In this document: piece after piece, positions 46,309-58,410 of the stretch
How the letters are laid out: the number at the start of each line of letters is the position of its first letter
Numbering within the stretch: position 1 is the first letter of the stretch
Assembly: GCA_016802295.1 (NCBI GenBank)
Contig: JAESIW010000118.1
Span: 616,890-680,889, forward strand
From: Brachionus rotundiformis
Lineage: Eukaryota; Rotifera; Eurotatoria; Ploima; Brachionidae
Reading direction: 5' to 3'
Length of the DNA: 64,000 nucleotides
Program-made: the position numbers and the translations under genes
Notes under the pieces: model-generated
The model's database searches: none
The model's input: the letters and a program-made list of their open reading frames with translations, nothing else
What the model was told of the DNA's origin: nothing

Positions 46309-46874
46309 CTATTTTCTTGCTTTTTAAAAATAATTTAAAATTTTATAATCTTTAAAAGTATTTTTTCGATTTTCGAAAAAATATTTCAAATACACAAAAC
46401 GTTAAGCTTTTTAAATTTATAAGCATGTACAAATACATCTTTATTAAATTTAATCAACTAATTTTTGTCTCAAAGCTTGAAAATTACAAAAAATGATTCT
46501 ATCAAATTAGATTTAGAAAAAATAGGATTATTTATTTTTGAAAAGAGTTTTTTTTATCATATTGCATGTTATAAAAATTAAAATTAAACTTGAACTGTTT
46601 TTTAAATTTTGTCATAACCATTAGTTTTTCAAAATAAGTAGTAATATAATCAATGAATAATTTATTAATTTGAATACCTTATTATTAATTTTTTAAATAT
46701 TTTATTTCAAAAAAGAATATTATAATAATTCATTCAAGCATGAAATCAAGATCTTTAAACAAGCAATAGACAGAAATTTTTTAATTATAAAATTTTAAAT
46801 ATACAAAAAATCTTATCTATTTTTGTCGTAATCAAATCAGTTTATAATATCTTTTTAAAATTAAAATTTTATTA
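46309..46874. other. Divergent intergenic spacer (MATE / aGPCR)
   Basis: 566 bases of AT-rich DNA between two genes transcribed away from each other. It must hold two promoters. No motif recognised. Confidence 0.4.
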
Positions 46875-49800
46875 ATGTCTAAAAATTTAATAATTTTTTT
46901 CGTTTTTTTTTCATTTCAAATCTTATCAACAAATTGTGAAAATTTTATTTCAAATTATTCCGATTTTAAAAATGTAAGTTAAGCATAGAAATTTTATTTT
47001 CTTAAAAATAACAATAAATAAAATATTAAGCGAAACGAGACATTAACAAACTGTAGAAAACTTTTCGACTACTGCGATCAAAATTTGATTTTCAATGAGC
47101 TTGATGATATAATTTATGCCTTACAAATTTTTACAAATGAGGTAATTTATTTAAAAAAAAAATATAACTCAAAAGACAAATAATATTTTAGGTTCTCAAT
47201 AGTATTAATAATATCTGTTATTCTATATTCAATACACTAAAATATTTATTCGAAAATAATGGATCTCAAACGGAATATAGAGAAATACTATTAAATAATA
47301 TAACGAAAATTATTGAAGAACAATTATGTCTTGCGAAAAAAAAAAATTATGACCAATACTATAATAATTCAGTATTGGCTAAAACAAATTTTTCAAATGT
47401 AATTTATGGAAAAGAATTTATTTTTGGTTCACTATTAAAATCGTACCTTCATGGAGTTACTGGGGCAGCTTTATTTAAAACGAATGAAAATTATGATATT
47501 GGTTTTTTAGATTACGAAAAAGTATCCCAAATTTATTCTCTTGACTATTTTAATATCTTTCAAAACATTCAATTATTATTTTTTTATGAAAATATTTATT
47601 CAGGTAAAATTTTAAAGAATTAAAAATATAGGTAAAAAGGTATTTTTTTAGAATCGTTGATAAATTTTATATTTTATGAGAAGTTTTTCGATTCCCTGCT
47701 TACTCATCAATTAAATAGTAATTATCTTTTATATTTTTTACCCAGTTTTGAAAATAGAGAATTGAATATTTTGATCAATAAATCAAATGTAATTTATTTT
47801 TTAAAATTTTTATTAGCGAAAAAAGTTTGAAATTTTTCATTAAAAAGAGCCTAGATTCTCAATGTGTAGTATTTGATGAATTTCAATTAAAATCTTCATC
47901 TTGTTCAACATTTACAATAATTGCAAATATTCAATGGTGTAAATGTAATTTATCAAGAGGATTATTTACATTAGCATTAACAACAATTAATAGCAATGGA
48001 TCAGAAAGTAAAATGATTTGAAAATTCTTTTTTGATAAGAAATTTAAAACATTCTCGAAATTATTATTTAATTAAAATAATAAGTTTATGATCATAAAAT
48101 TAAGAATAATATATTAAATTAAATAAAAAATACTTTTAACTGGAATTAAAAAAATGAAATATCGTTAATATGATCTTAAGCTTAGATATGTTATTTTTTC
48201 GAAATTAAAATTAAAATATATAATTGTAAAAAAGCTACATATTTGGACAATAAAACAAACATATATTATCAAACAGAAGAAGAAGACACAACTGAAAAAT
48301 CAACCATGAAATTTTCAAGAACTGATGAATTATTTGATACGACTTTTTTATTCTTTTCAGGAAAAAGTGAAATAAACAATGAAACAAGTACCACAAGTCA
48401 ATTTACTACATTATCTACAAAAAGTGATTCAACATCTACATTGGAAATAAACGATGAAACAAGTACCACAAGTCAATTTACTACATTATCTACAAAAAGT
48501 GATTCAACATCTACATTGGAAATAAACGATGAAACAAGTACCACAAGTCAATTTACTACATTATCTACAAAAAGTGATTCAACATCTACATTTACTTTAT
48601 CAATCTTAACTTTTTCAATATCTTTTTCATCATCATCACAAATTTATCCTTTTACTTCTACAACTTCATTTAAAAAAGATAATATTCAAGTATATTTTCT
48701 AAAATTGATTTTTTGAAATTTTTTTTTCTTTTAAAACTTTATTGTAGGATATTTTTAATAATAGCCAAGAAAATTTTACAGATAATCTATTGAAGCAGAC
48801 AAATTCAATCCAAAATACTCTAAATATTGGTGATTTTTATGGTATCGTTGATTTCCTTTCAATAATTTCAAGTTTAAATGAAATACGATTTAATGTAAAA
48901 TTATTTTATGATTTTTTGTTAATTAATTTTAATTTATTGTTTAAGACAACCCAGAATCTTCTAATGATACTTGATAAAATATTAAATGTTGAATTATCAT
49001 TTGAACAAGATCTTACACTTGATTTCTCTATTTTCAATATTTCAATTAATAAGAACATTGATTTTTCAACATTAAATGATATGTAATTTTTTGTCTAATA
49101 ATTGATAAATTTTCTAAACTCTTTTAGATTTTTAAATTCCATTGAACAAATTTTTTCCAAGACAACAATTATTCAAAAAAATGATTTGAAATGCTTAGAT
49201 GAAAGACTTGTAAAATGTGGTGGATTAAGTCTTCCAAATATTGCTTTTGCAGAAATTAACAATTTAGGTTCTGGTCTAAATTTTGTAACTGGTGCTTTAA
49301 TGTTTAAACAATCCAATATCATTATACAATTTGTTGACAGACAAATTGAAAATCAAATTAAATTAGACCGATATTTCGACAATGTTACCAACTTTGTCAA
49401 TGGATTTTACGTTGAATATTTTCAAATAAAAAGTGAAATAAAAATTTTATATTCATATGAAAATGCTTTAATTAAAATTTTTAAAAAATATTTTATTAAA
49501 TTAATTAACAAATTTTGTTTAAGATCAAAGTTTTACATTTGTTTCACTCAAAGATGGATCATTTCAAAAGCTACTTAGATTCAAAGTTAATGCCTTTTTT
49601 TTATCCGTAAAATTCAAAGATAGTTTAGAAAATGTATACCTAAATTTATTTTTTAACAAAACGCTAGTAATTTTTTTTTTTAAAAGAAAAAAAATAATCT
49701 ATAATTTTTGAAAAGAATTATTTAAAAAGCGATTGTTCTTATTGGAATGTTGAATTTAAAACATGGACTAATTTTGGATGTGTGAATGTTTTTTTAGACT

Positions 49801-50975
49801 CAACTGATATAGTTTGGTGTAAATGTAGTCATACAACTTTTTTTGCAATTATTGCCGTAAGTAAACAAATAAAAGAATTTCAAAAAACTTTTCTTTTTCA
49901 AGTCACCAGGTGATGTAACAAAAGATATGTTGACTGTCTATACAATATTTTCATCAATATCTATTGGCTTTGTTTTAATTGTTATCTCCAGAATTATTGT
50001 AAAAACAAAAAATTTAAAATCTGAGTAAGAATTTAACAAAAAACTATGTTTTAAATATAACTTTTTAATCAATATTTAGAGATCTTGCTATAAAAAAACC
50101 TGCCTATTATACACTTCTCTCTACACTTTTTTCCTGTGTATCGTATATATTGGCATCGATTTTTATGATCATTATTGTTTATGTTAAATATACATCATAT
50201 AATCATTTATGTGCAGTTTTAGGCTTTTTGGAACATTTTTTACTCTTGGTTTATTTTTTTAGTTTAATGGTTATAATTTTAATGCATTATTTTTCCGTCA
50301 CTTTTAAATTAAACGGATTTTATAGTTTTAAATGGCTCTTGACTGGATCAATAAGTAAATAATTTAATTAATAAATTTTTAATTTATTGATTTTACATTA
50401 AATTAGTTATTCCTTTTTTGATAAGTATACTACTAATGATAATCAGTATTGCTTCACCTTCGACAAACGTATATGTTGTAAGAAATTCAATGTAATAAAT
50501 TTTATTATTAAAAATAAATTTAAAATAATCAAATTATTGTAGATGCTGGTTAAACACTGGATTTTTAGTAGGGTTTGTGACCGTGCCGATTTGTATTATT
50601 GTAATAGCAAATTTTATTATAATTGCAATAATTATTCGAGAAAAAATAGTGAATTTCAAAGACGATATTTTAAAAAAATCAACAAATGGTCTTAGTTCAA
50701 CAAAATTAGATGTTATCACTTATTTGAGTTGCTTGTTATTTTCTGGGTTAACATGGATATTTTTACCTATTGGTTTGATCAACAATCAAGCTTTTTCTAA
50801 AGCTGCTATTTATTTTTTTTCAATTTTAAATTCTCTACAGGGCCTCTTTTTATTTATTCATTTTTTTATCACTTATCAAATTATTCTTGGAAAATCAAGA
50901 ACTTTTTACGTTCAAAATATAATTTCTTTTATTTTTGATAGTTCTGACGATGAAGATGACGAGAAAAACAACTAA
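46875..50975 (+). CDS. Adhesion G-protein-coupled receptor with two GPS modules
   Basis: Multi-exon cell-surface receptor. It starts with a signal peptide (IIFFVFFSFQILSTNCE). A first GAIN-like region ends in a degenerate GPS: SQCVVFDEF, then SSCSTFTI and WCKCNLSRGLF, with N where the usual GPS has H before the cleavage site. A donor at 48008 joins in phase to 48235, leading into a serine/threonine-rich mucin-like linker with three 25-residue repeats. A second GAIN-like region (GLSLPNIAFAEINNLGSG, VTGALMFK) ends in a canonical GPS: DCSYWNVEFKTWTNFGC and WCKCSHTTFFAII. A seven-helix domain follows: MLTVYTIFSSISIGFVL, ILASIFMIIIVYVKY, FLISILLMIISIA, CWLNTGFLVGFVTVPI and ITYLSCLLFSGLTWIFLP, with an acidic tail. 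Two junctions (about 49450-49515 and 50479-50543) do not close in phase in my model, so a frameshift, missed exon or sequence error remains possible there. Confidence 0.8.
48369..48593 (+). repeat. Three copies of a 75-bp coding minisatellite
   Basis: Units start at 48369, 48444 and 48519, each encoding EINxETSTTSQFTTLSTKSD plus STSTL or STSTF. Units 1 and 2 differ by one base (AAC AAT against AAC GAT) and units 2 and 3 only near the end. In frame within the receptor's mucin-like linker. Recent expansion, so copy number is probably variable. Confidence 0.95.
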
Positions 50976-51453
50976 TAATTCCAGTAAAGATTATACCAAT
51001 TTTTTCAATATTTAATAAATGTTAATAAAAAATTTATCGTTTTACTATTGCCGATAAACTTTTAGAAAATATAAACTTAAACTGTTTGTAATAAAGACAT
51101 ATACTTAATTTTATAACAAATTTTTTCAAAACATTCAATAATATTTACGAATAATATTCATAATTATAATTATATACACATGCATAGCTGGCATCTAAAT
51201 GAAATCGAATTTTTTACATAATGATTATAATGCTCTCTTACTCTCGCTCTTAAATTAATTCTAGTTAAATATGCATGCTTTTATATAGCTAGAAGAACAA
51301 ATTTACTTCATTATGATGAAAAATTTAAATTTTTGAAGAATTTTCTAAAATGGATGATGTGGATGCTAGTTAATAGATCACTGGATTTTTCTTTGAAAAA
51401 ATAATTCAATTTAATTAAACCTAAAATTTTAGATTATTATTAGCTTGGAAAAA
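50976..51453. other. Intergenic spacer
   Basis: Spacer between the receptor stop and the VAP start. A short ATG-led frame at 51349 (MDDVDAS) ends immediately and is not a gene. A 3' splice-like TTTTAG lies 20-25 bases upstream of the VAP start. Confidence 0.35.
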
Positions 51454-52628
51454 ATGTCTGAAATCGAAAAAGAAACGACTGGAGGATCGGTATTAGTTGA
51501 TCCATTAGGGGGTCTATTACTTGATCCGGCCAACGAGCTTAAATTCAAAGGTCCTTTTGATGACTATGTGACGGTTTCATTAATGATTAAGAATCCGACA
51601 GAGAAACGTATCGCTTTTAAAATAAAGACAACAGCACCTAAACGCTACTGTGTAAAACCTAATAGTGGTGTTTTAGATTCTCAACAAACAATGAAAGTAA
51701 ATGGTATTAATTAATTTATAATTAATTAATTTAAAATTATTGAGAATTTAAAAAGAAAATTTATGCAAAAAAAACGTTTTCTATTAATATTTTAATATTA
51801 AGCAAATTTAATTTTAATTGAGACTATTTTAAAATAATAACTAATTTTCAAAAAGTTTTGTAAGTTGTAATTAGTTCTAGAAGTTCTCAAAAACTTATCA
51901 AATCTTAGAATTTTAATTTATATTTTTAAGTTTTGCTTCAACCGTTCAATTATGATCCTAATGAAAAAAATAAACATAAATTTATGGTACAATATATGTA
52001 TTTGAATGAAAATGAAATGCAACTTAGTGTAAACGATATTCTAAATATGTGGAAAGATGTTCTACCTACTCGTTTGTTGGATATTAAGCTTAAATGCGTA
52101 TTCGAACAAATTGAGTCTGACCAAACTAAGATAGATCTACCAAAATCTGAGAAAATTACACACTCAACAACTTCACAGTCAGTCCAACAGACCAAGCAAG
52201 AAACTCGCAATCAATCGAATCGAAATTCAAACATAGAAGAAAACAGTGCTGCTATGTTTGATTCTGTTCCAAATTCTGTAAATTTGAAATCTTCTCAAAT
52301 GAATACAAATAACAATTTCACAGCTCGATTAGACAAAAATGATAACTTGGCTAATGAATTGATTCAAGTTAAACATGAAAATGAACTATTGAAAAAGGAA
52401 ATAAATAAACTAAAGGTAATTTTTTTAAAAATAATTTTTATATAAATTCACAATTCAATATTGTAGGAAGAAGAATCCCGGTTACGGAAATTAGCTCTAA
52501 AATTACCATCATCGAATAGACAAGTAAACAATTCAAATGAAATTCTTATAGATTTGTTAAATAATCGTTCATCAATTGTCATAATTGTTCTTTTAGCCAT
52601 TATATTTTATCTTATGCTTTTCAGATAA
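51454..52628 (+). CDS. VAPA/B: VAMP-associated protein (VAP), tail-anchored ER protein
   Basis: ER receptor that tethers FFAT-motif proteins at membrane contact sites. Three exons, 51454-51703, 51931-52415 and 52467-52628, GT-AG with phases 1 and 0, about 298 residues. The MSP domain fills residues about 10-130: LLLDPANELKFKGPFDDYV, then the VAP signature TTAPKRYCVKPNSG and LLQPFNYDPNEKNKHKFMVQ. A linker rich in serine, glutamine and asparagine is followed by a coiled coil (LIQVKHENELLKKEINKLK) and a C-terminal membrane anchor SSIVIIVLLAIIFYLMLFR. The start is the ATG at 51454; a TTG nine bases upstream is in frame but not needed. Which paralogue (VAPA or VAPB) cannot be decided. Confidence 0.94.
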
Positions 52629-53203
52629 TATATTGCTGGTTTCAATGAGCTATACGAATTTAATTTTATTAAATAAATTTTTTTTTTAATTGAAAAACAA
52701 ATTAATACTCTTGACCATAGGATTCTTTTATCTGTTCTAGATTTTTTGACTTTTGTGAAGAAAAATTAAACTTAACTTGGACTACTAAAAATGCGTCTTA
52801 ACCATTTTTTTTATTAATCAGATTTTAATATTTTAATGTTCAACTTTCTATTCGAATAAAAAATATGTAAAATTTATTTTTGTTTTAATTAATAAAAATG
52901 TATCAAAATAGATAGTTTTTAAACCAATTTAGCAATTAAAACAAAAATAATTAAATAAATATAATTAGTTAGTTTTTCTTAGATATTTTCGACATTAATT
53001 CTACATAAAAATATTAAATTTTGTAGCTAACTTTTATAATAAGATAAAATTGTATTCATCTTTTATTCTTTTAATGATTTGAAAAGAAGATTTTTATTTA
53101 AATTTTATTTAAAGATTTTTTTTATAAAAACAAAGGAGGTAAAAGTTATAAATTGATTAACAAGTTAAATTTAAATTAACCGGGACAACAAATTTTGTTT
53201 ATC
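52629..53203. other. Convergent intergenic spacer
   Basis: Between the converging 3' ends of VAP and the Ig-domain gene. AT-rich, nothing recognised. Confidence 0.4.
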
Positions 53204-55224
53204 TTATAATGTTTCATATTTAAAAATTGTATTAAAAATCAAAAAAAAATAAATAAAAAGCTGATCAGGTTTCAATTTTGAATAAGAATTAAATGCACTT
53301 TGATTAAATTTGACAAATTGATTCGCTTTAATTAGAAAGTGTCTTCTTTTATCCTTAGAATCTAAGTAAAATCCAGTTGTAAATTGGTAGTGCTTATTCA
53401 TGATTGTCATGTTATCTTCATCTTTATAAATGATTTCTATAAAATAAAATATTAGTCTGAATAACATAAAAATATTTCATTTACTTTCTGGATTCTCATA
53501 TCTAAATTTTTTATAATTTTCTGTTACAAATTTACTTGAACAAACTTTTCCTAAGTTATTTTCAACGCAACATTCATATTTTCCATATCCATTCTTGTTT
53601 TTTATCTTTAATAATAATTGATAAATATTAAAATCTCTATTAATTGGTATAAAAGTCAAAATATTGATGAGTTAAATTTTCCTTACCTACTTTAATTAGA
53701 TAATATCAAATAAAAATTTTAAAAACTTAATTTTTTTCAAAAAATTAGATCAATTTTACACACCTCTCCTAAATAACTCAATTTTATCGGATAAAATTAT
53801 TTTTATTTTTACTTTTGTCTTTTACCCAATTATAGTTTGATTAAGTAATTTTTTTACCGTTGCTGTTAGATTATATACAAACTTGAAACGATGTTTTTCA
53901 TTTGATACATCGTACTTTTCAAATTTAACATCTGGGATAATTGTATTAGTCGTAAAATTGTCGAGATCATTTTTTTTTCGATTATTATTCAAATTTAAAT
54001 CAAAAAGAATTCCATCCTTGAACCAACTAACGTTATCTATTGGATTAGATTGAAATTTACATTCTAGGAAAATTCTTTTGTACAATAATTGAGATTGTTT
54101 ATGGATCTCTAATGAAACCTCTGGTAAAACTATAACAAGTTCATAAATATACAGACAATTTTTTTTTAAAACTTACAATGAATTATCAGCGAAAATATTC
54201 TACTTGATGCTGGAGGAATTGTATTTTTGGCAATACATTCATATATATTTGGATCATTTCTATGAATCCCCTGAATTACAATAATATTTCCTGTATAATT
54301 TAGCTCTTGTTTTTGCTTTTTGAAGTGATCGTATTTTTTCCAACGAAACCATTTTATTATTGGCTCAGGATTCGCATTTGCAAAGCACTTTAAGCTAATT
54401 TGCGACCCTTCATTAACATTAATATCTCCTGCAGACGTGGAAAGGAAATCGTCGAAATTAGGCGAAACTTAAAAAAATTAATTTTTTGAATAAAATAAAA
54501 GATGCATATGCTTCTAAACTCGCAAAAACGGAAGTCCAACTTTTCCTTCTAAAATATACTTTAATATATTCGATTTTGCTAATAAAACAACTATGGTTAA
54601 TTATATAAGCCTTGATTTATAACTTAAAAAAAAAATTAATGAATTTTTTCATTGAAAATATTGTTATTTAGATTTTTTAATTTACAACAAATATATAACA
54701 TTGAAATAATACTAATTTACTAAGATCTCTAATAAAATTTCCCTTTATACAATAAATATCACTCTAAACAATACTTATACTTAAAATATTTCATAATTAT
54801 ATACTTTAGCAGAAAATAAATTAGAAAAATAACTACCAAGCACTTCTAAATGAATAGTTTTTAGATAATTTCCATTTGTTTTGCAGCTATATTCACCCTT
54901 ATCATCAGTCGAAACATTTTCAATTATTAGATTCCATTCATTCAAGTATCTATGCTGAATATTGAGTCTATTATCACTGTTAATTTTTGAACTTCCCAAA
55001 GATAAAATATCGCCATTTTTAATCCAAATAACATAATAAGAATCCAATTTATCTATGAAACATGGCAAAACAGCTTTTTGTCCCACTTTAACAAATACCC
55101 TCTCATATTTTTGATTCTTTTGATGAATATTATTGTAATGATAAATTCCTTGATTTTTGAAAGCCAATATAAATTCAATTAAATAAAATTCAAAAATTAA
55201 AAGCTGAATTGAATCAAGCAACAT
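53204..55224 (-). CDS. Lachesin-like immunoglobulin-domain adhesion protein
   Basis: Secreted or membrane-anchored cell-adhesion protein with three Ig domains. The first exon (55224 to about 54830) begins with a hydrophobic leader (SIQLLIFEFYLIEFILAF) and a V-type Ig domain: AVLPCFIDKLDSYYVIWIKN and TDDKGEYSCKTNG. The second exon (about 54471-54182) has Ig2: GSQISLKCFANANPEPIIKW and RNDPNIYECIAKN. The third (about 54120-53825) has Ig3's first half, IFLECKFQSNPIDNVSWFKD. The next (about 53660-53480) has its second half, NGYGKYECCVENNLGK. The last exon ends in a hydrophobic tail (LFIYFFLIFNTIF) fitting a GPI signal or short membrane anchor. Domain count and leader resemble lachesin, IgLON and related neural adhesion proteins. 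Exon 3-4 junction coordinates are approximate. Confidence 0.65.
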
Positions 55225-56374
55225 TATTTTTCAATATCTAAATAAAATAATTTTAAAAAATTATAAAATTTACGACAATTAAATGCATGAAAACATAATT
55301 CTAACTTCTTTAATTACTTTAAATTTCTAGAATAATAATGTCTTGACCCAGATAGACATTTTGTGGAATACTGGCTACAGATTTTAATAAATTGTTGTAT
55401 ACTCAGCTTGAAAAAAAATATTTTGATAAGTATAAAAAATTTATATACCAGAAAAATATTTAAAATTTTTTTTCAAGTAAAATATATGGAAGACTTAAAC
55501 TTTCAAAACCATTTTTTATTTTTTTATCAATATTTCGAAGGCTCTCAAAGTAATTAAAAAATATTGTCTAAATATTTTTCTTAATATAATGTTGAAGATT
55601 TGAAAAATATTTTCTTAAAGAGGCATCAGAATCTTGAAATCACAACTAATTGACTTGTTGATTTTATCCTAAAAATTCTAATTATCATCACTTAATTAGA
55701 AATCCCTTCTTAATTTTATTTGGCTTGGAAGTCCGTCAAAACAAAAATCTTAAAATAAATTTTTATTTCTTTTGTTTTTATTGATGCCTTTTACTGATTT
55801 CTTTTGCAAAAATAATAACTGACTTAGTAATTAATTAAAATTCATAGGTTGAAAGTTGATATCGTTCTAATTTAACAAATTCTCTGCATGATTTAAATTC
55901 GATATTGATCTCAAAAGCTAAAACGAATTTGTTAACAAATCGAAGATTTTCAGTCTGTTTCCCAATTATCGCCTATGGCTTTAACGTTTTTACTTGAGTA
56001 ACATCGAAAATACTCGATTAAATACTAAGTTTTTAAATTTAATTTAAGCTACGACTACGCATATAATATTTATGCAACACAAATCGAAAATCTATAATAT
56101 GACTTAGTATTCAATTAAGAATACATAACAAAATTTGATCTTATATTTGTGATCTTATAAGGACCAAAAACTTTTTTCAAGCATAGATTTATTTTTTTTC
56201 AATTTTATCAATATCTTATTTACTTAAAACTGATTAAAGAAGCTTGATTTTATTTACATTAAGAATTTTCAAAAAAAAATATTTATGTAATCTTCAAATT
56301 AGAATTCCTCATGAAAAAATATTTTTTATATCAAAATTTTAAATATGTTATCTGACTTTATTGAAAAGATATTT
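55225..56374. other. Intergenic spacer
   Basis: 1.15 kb, AT-rich. A 64-codon plus-strand open frame near 55363 has random AT composition and no motif, so it is not called. Nothing else recognised. Confidence 0.4.
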
Positions 56375-57118
56375 TTATTTTTCATTGTTTTTATTATATT
56401 TTAATCCAAGATAGTACCCAGTATGATAACCATTCATATACCAACTTAAAAGCATTGAATGTAAAGCATCTTGTTCAGTTGTTGTTGAAGATTTTTGAAT
56501 GTTGATTATATTTTCAGGTAAAGGTGGTGGTGGTATTTGAAAAGTTGACAAAGCATTGTTTGAATAATTCTGTTCTAACTTTATTTTTTCAACACTTTGT
56601 TTTTTAATATTATTTTTTTTTTCATTTCCTTCAATATATTCATATAATTCATCCAGATATTTTTCTTCTTCATTCAAATAAAATAAAAATTTGATGATGC
56701 ATTTTTGTTTGTTTGTTTTAGAATCAGGTTTAATATCAATTATTTTTGCTGGATACAACAGTCCATCTTCACTATAAATCGCCATACATAAATCACCAAT
56801 TTCACAATCATTAGGATCTTTTTTTTTAAATTCAGTTTTATTTAATTGAATGTCACTCTCTTCATCTTCGTCATAATAGCCTTCATTTTCTTGCTCGAAC
56901 TCATTTTCTTCTTGGAAATCGCTTTCATCTTCTTCTTCATCTAACTCCAAGTCAGTCGTAGGAATATTATTATCAGACATTTTTAATTTTTTGTTAAGGT
57001 CATATTTGATTTTCTGAATACTTTTCTCATATGCTCTAATAAGAGCTCGATCATCCCAGTCATCCTCATTTTCGCGATTTTTATTAAACAAAATGATGTT
57101 TTCATTTGATTTTGCCAT
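56375..57118 (-). CDS. SMN1: Survival motor neuron protein (SMN)
   Basis: Core of the SMN-Gemin complex that loads Sm rings on spliceosomal snRNAs. Single exon, 247 residues, no intron. The N-terminal Gemin2-binding helix reads DDWDDRALIRAYEKSIQKI. A long acidic stretch (EEEDESDFQEENEFEQENEG) follows. The Tudor domain at about residues 105-160 includes GDLCMAIYSEDGLLYPAKI and FLFYLNEEEKYLDEL; some aromatic-cage residues differ from human (L and F where aromatic or glycine residues are usual). A short proline run (IPPPPLP) precedes the C-terminal YG box, LHSMLLSWYMNGYHTGYYLG, which is almost identical to vertebrate SMN and mediates oligomerisation. All expected parts are present. The lack of introns is notable beside multi-exon neighbours. 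Confidence 0.95.
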   Translation of the reverse strand: MAKSNENIILFNKNRENEDDWDDRALIRAYEKSIQKIKYDLNKKLKMSDNNIPTTDLELDEEEDESDFQEENEFEQENEGYYDEDEESDIQLNKTEFKKKDPNDCEIGDLCMAIYSEDGLLYPAKIIDIKPDSKTNKQKCIIKFLFYLNEEEKYLDELYEYIEGNEKKNNIKKQSVEKIKLEQNYSNNALSTFQIPPPPLPENIINIQKSSTTTEQDALHSMLLSWYMNGYHTGYYLGLKYNKNNEK

Positions 57119-57600
57119 TTATTTCTCTTTTAAGAAAAATAATTCTTAATAAATAAAAATAGAAAGCATAAAATGAAAAATTACGATAATTTTGAAAAAT
57201 TTTACAACAAAATTTAAAAAATGAGCTACTAAAAAATATATTTGAAATTAAAAATGTCAATTTTTATTTTGAAATATAATGAAATATATATAGCAGAGCT
57301 TTTTTAAGTTTTGTTTTGTTTTGAAAATATTAGAATTAGATAGTCTATTTAATTGTTTTTTTTTTTACCACAATTGGTTATTTTAGATAATTTTCGATTA
57401 ATTCATATTTTTGGAAATTTTTGAAAAAAAAATTTATTAAATTTTAAAGGACAATTTTTATTAGAATGATTAAATAGGAATTTTTATAAATATATTTTTG
57501 GAAAATTTTTTAAAATTTACAAATTTTACGCAAAAATGAATTTTAAATATATTTCGATAAAAATAACGAATCAAACATTATTCAAAAATTATATAAATTG
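57119..57600. other. Intergenic spacer
   Basis: AT-rich, with no exon or structured repeat recognised. It contains the promoter side of SMN and the 3' side of the zinc-finger gene. Confidence 0.4.
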
Positions 57601-58410
57601 TTAAAATTTTGATTTAGAAGTTGAATTTTTGGCAATTTTTTTGGAATCACTAGGTAAAAATTCTAGATTCTCTTTGTTATTAGTTAAAAAATTGTTCGAA
57701 AACTTTTTCTCAAGCGAATATTTGATTGAATTTAATGATTTTTTTGAGTTATTTGCCTTATTTTCTACATTAGATTTGAAGCAGCGACAATTTTTACAAT
57801 TTTTGACTGAATTATCATTTGCAAAAGAGCATTCAACGCATTTCCATGGTTTTGATAGTTTATTAATCATGTTTGAATCAAGGTTTTGTAAACCACCAAG
57901 TGACTTTGACTTAGCAAAATTCTTACTTAATTCACTTTTGTTATTTCTACATTGAGAACAAACTTCTTCATTTTCTAGATTTTTGCTTAAACAACTTGAG
58001 CATATCCATCTATCATTTGGCAACAGAAGATTATAATTCTCAGTGGGCTTCATAATTGAATTTGAACCTCGATTAAAACTCTTGTTTGAAGAAACTCCAG
58101 AAGATGAATAATAAAAATAACTATCTTTGGAATATTCATAATTTTCCGATTGTAGAAAATTAGGAATAATATTGAATTGAACCTTTTTGTTTGATTTGTG
58201 ATTATCAAAATTTTTAGAAAAGGAGTTCAATTTTTGACCATCATTTGAAATAAAACGTGAAAATAGTGTTTTAAAACTTTCTGACAAGCTCTGTAATTTT
58301 GCTAGAGTAGCATTGAGATGATAATTTGAACAATTTTTTTGAGGCCGTTGAGATGGATAAGGTCTAAATCGTATATTTGAATTCATATGATTACAATATG
58401 TTCTATCCAT
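57601..58410 (-). CDS. Protein with two RanBP2-type zinc fingers
   Basis: 269 residues, one exon. The N terminus is low complexity and rich in serine and asparagine. Two RanBP2-type zinc fingers are clear: DRWICSSCLSKNLENEEVCS followed by QC, and KPWKCVECSFANDNSVKNCK followed by NC. Each has the W-x-C-x2-C...N...C-x2-C layout. Such fingers bind single-stranded RNA (as in ZRANB2) or ubiquitin (NZF type, which needs a TF dipeptide). Here the residues after the second cysteine are LS and SF, so ubiquitin binding is not indicated. The C terminus is lysine- and serine-rich. No other domain was found, so the family member is not named. A few residues around the second finger resemble nucleoporin-type fingers. 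Confidence 0.7.
   Translation of the reverse strand: MDRTYCNHMNSNIRFRPYPSQRPQKNCSNYHLNATLAKLQSLSESFKTLFSRFISNDGQKLNSFSKNFDNHKSNKKVQFNIIPNFLQSENYEYSKDSYFYYSSSGVSSNKSFNRGSNSIMKPTENYNLLLPNDRWICSSCLSKNLENEEVCSQCRNNKSELSKNFAKSKSLGGLQNLDSNMINKLSKPWKCVECSFANDNSVKNCKNCRCFKSNVENKANNSKKSLNSIKYSLEKKFSNNFLTNNKENLEFLPSDSKKIAKNSTSKSKF

Noticed and set aside
48235..48242. A separate gene starting after the first GPS
   Set aside because: The donor at 48008 and acceptor at 48234 join in phase, no signal peptide starts the second part, and the linker reads straight into the second GAIN region. Kept as one gene, though transcripts could overturn this.
55363..55557. A 64-codon ORF between the Ig gene and SMN
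   Set aside because: Composition matches random AT-rich DNA; no motif or splice support.
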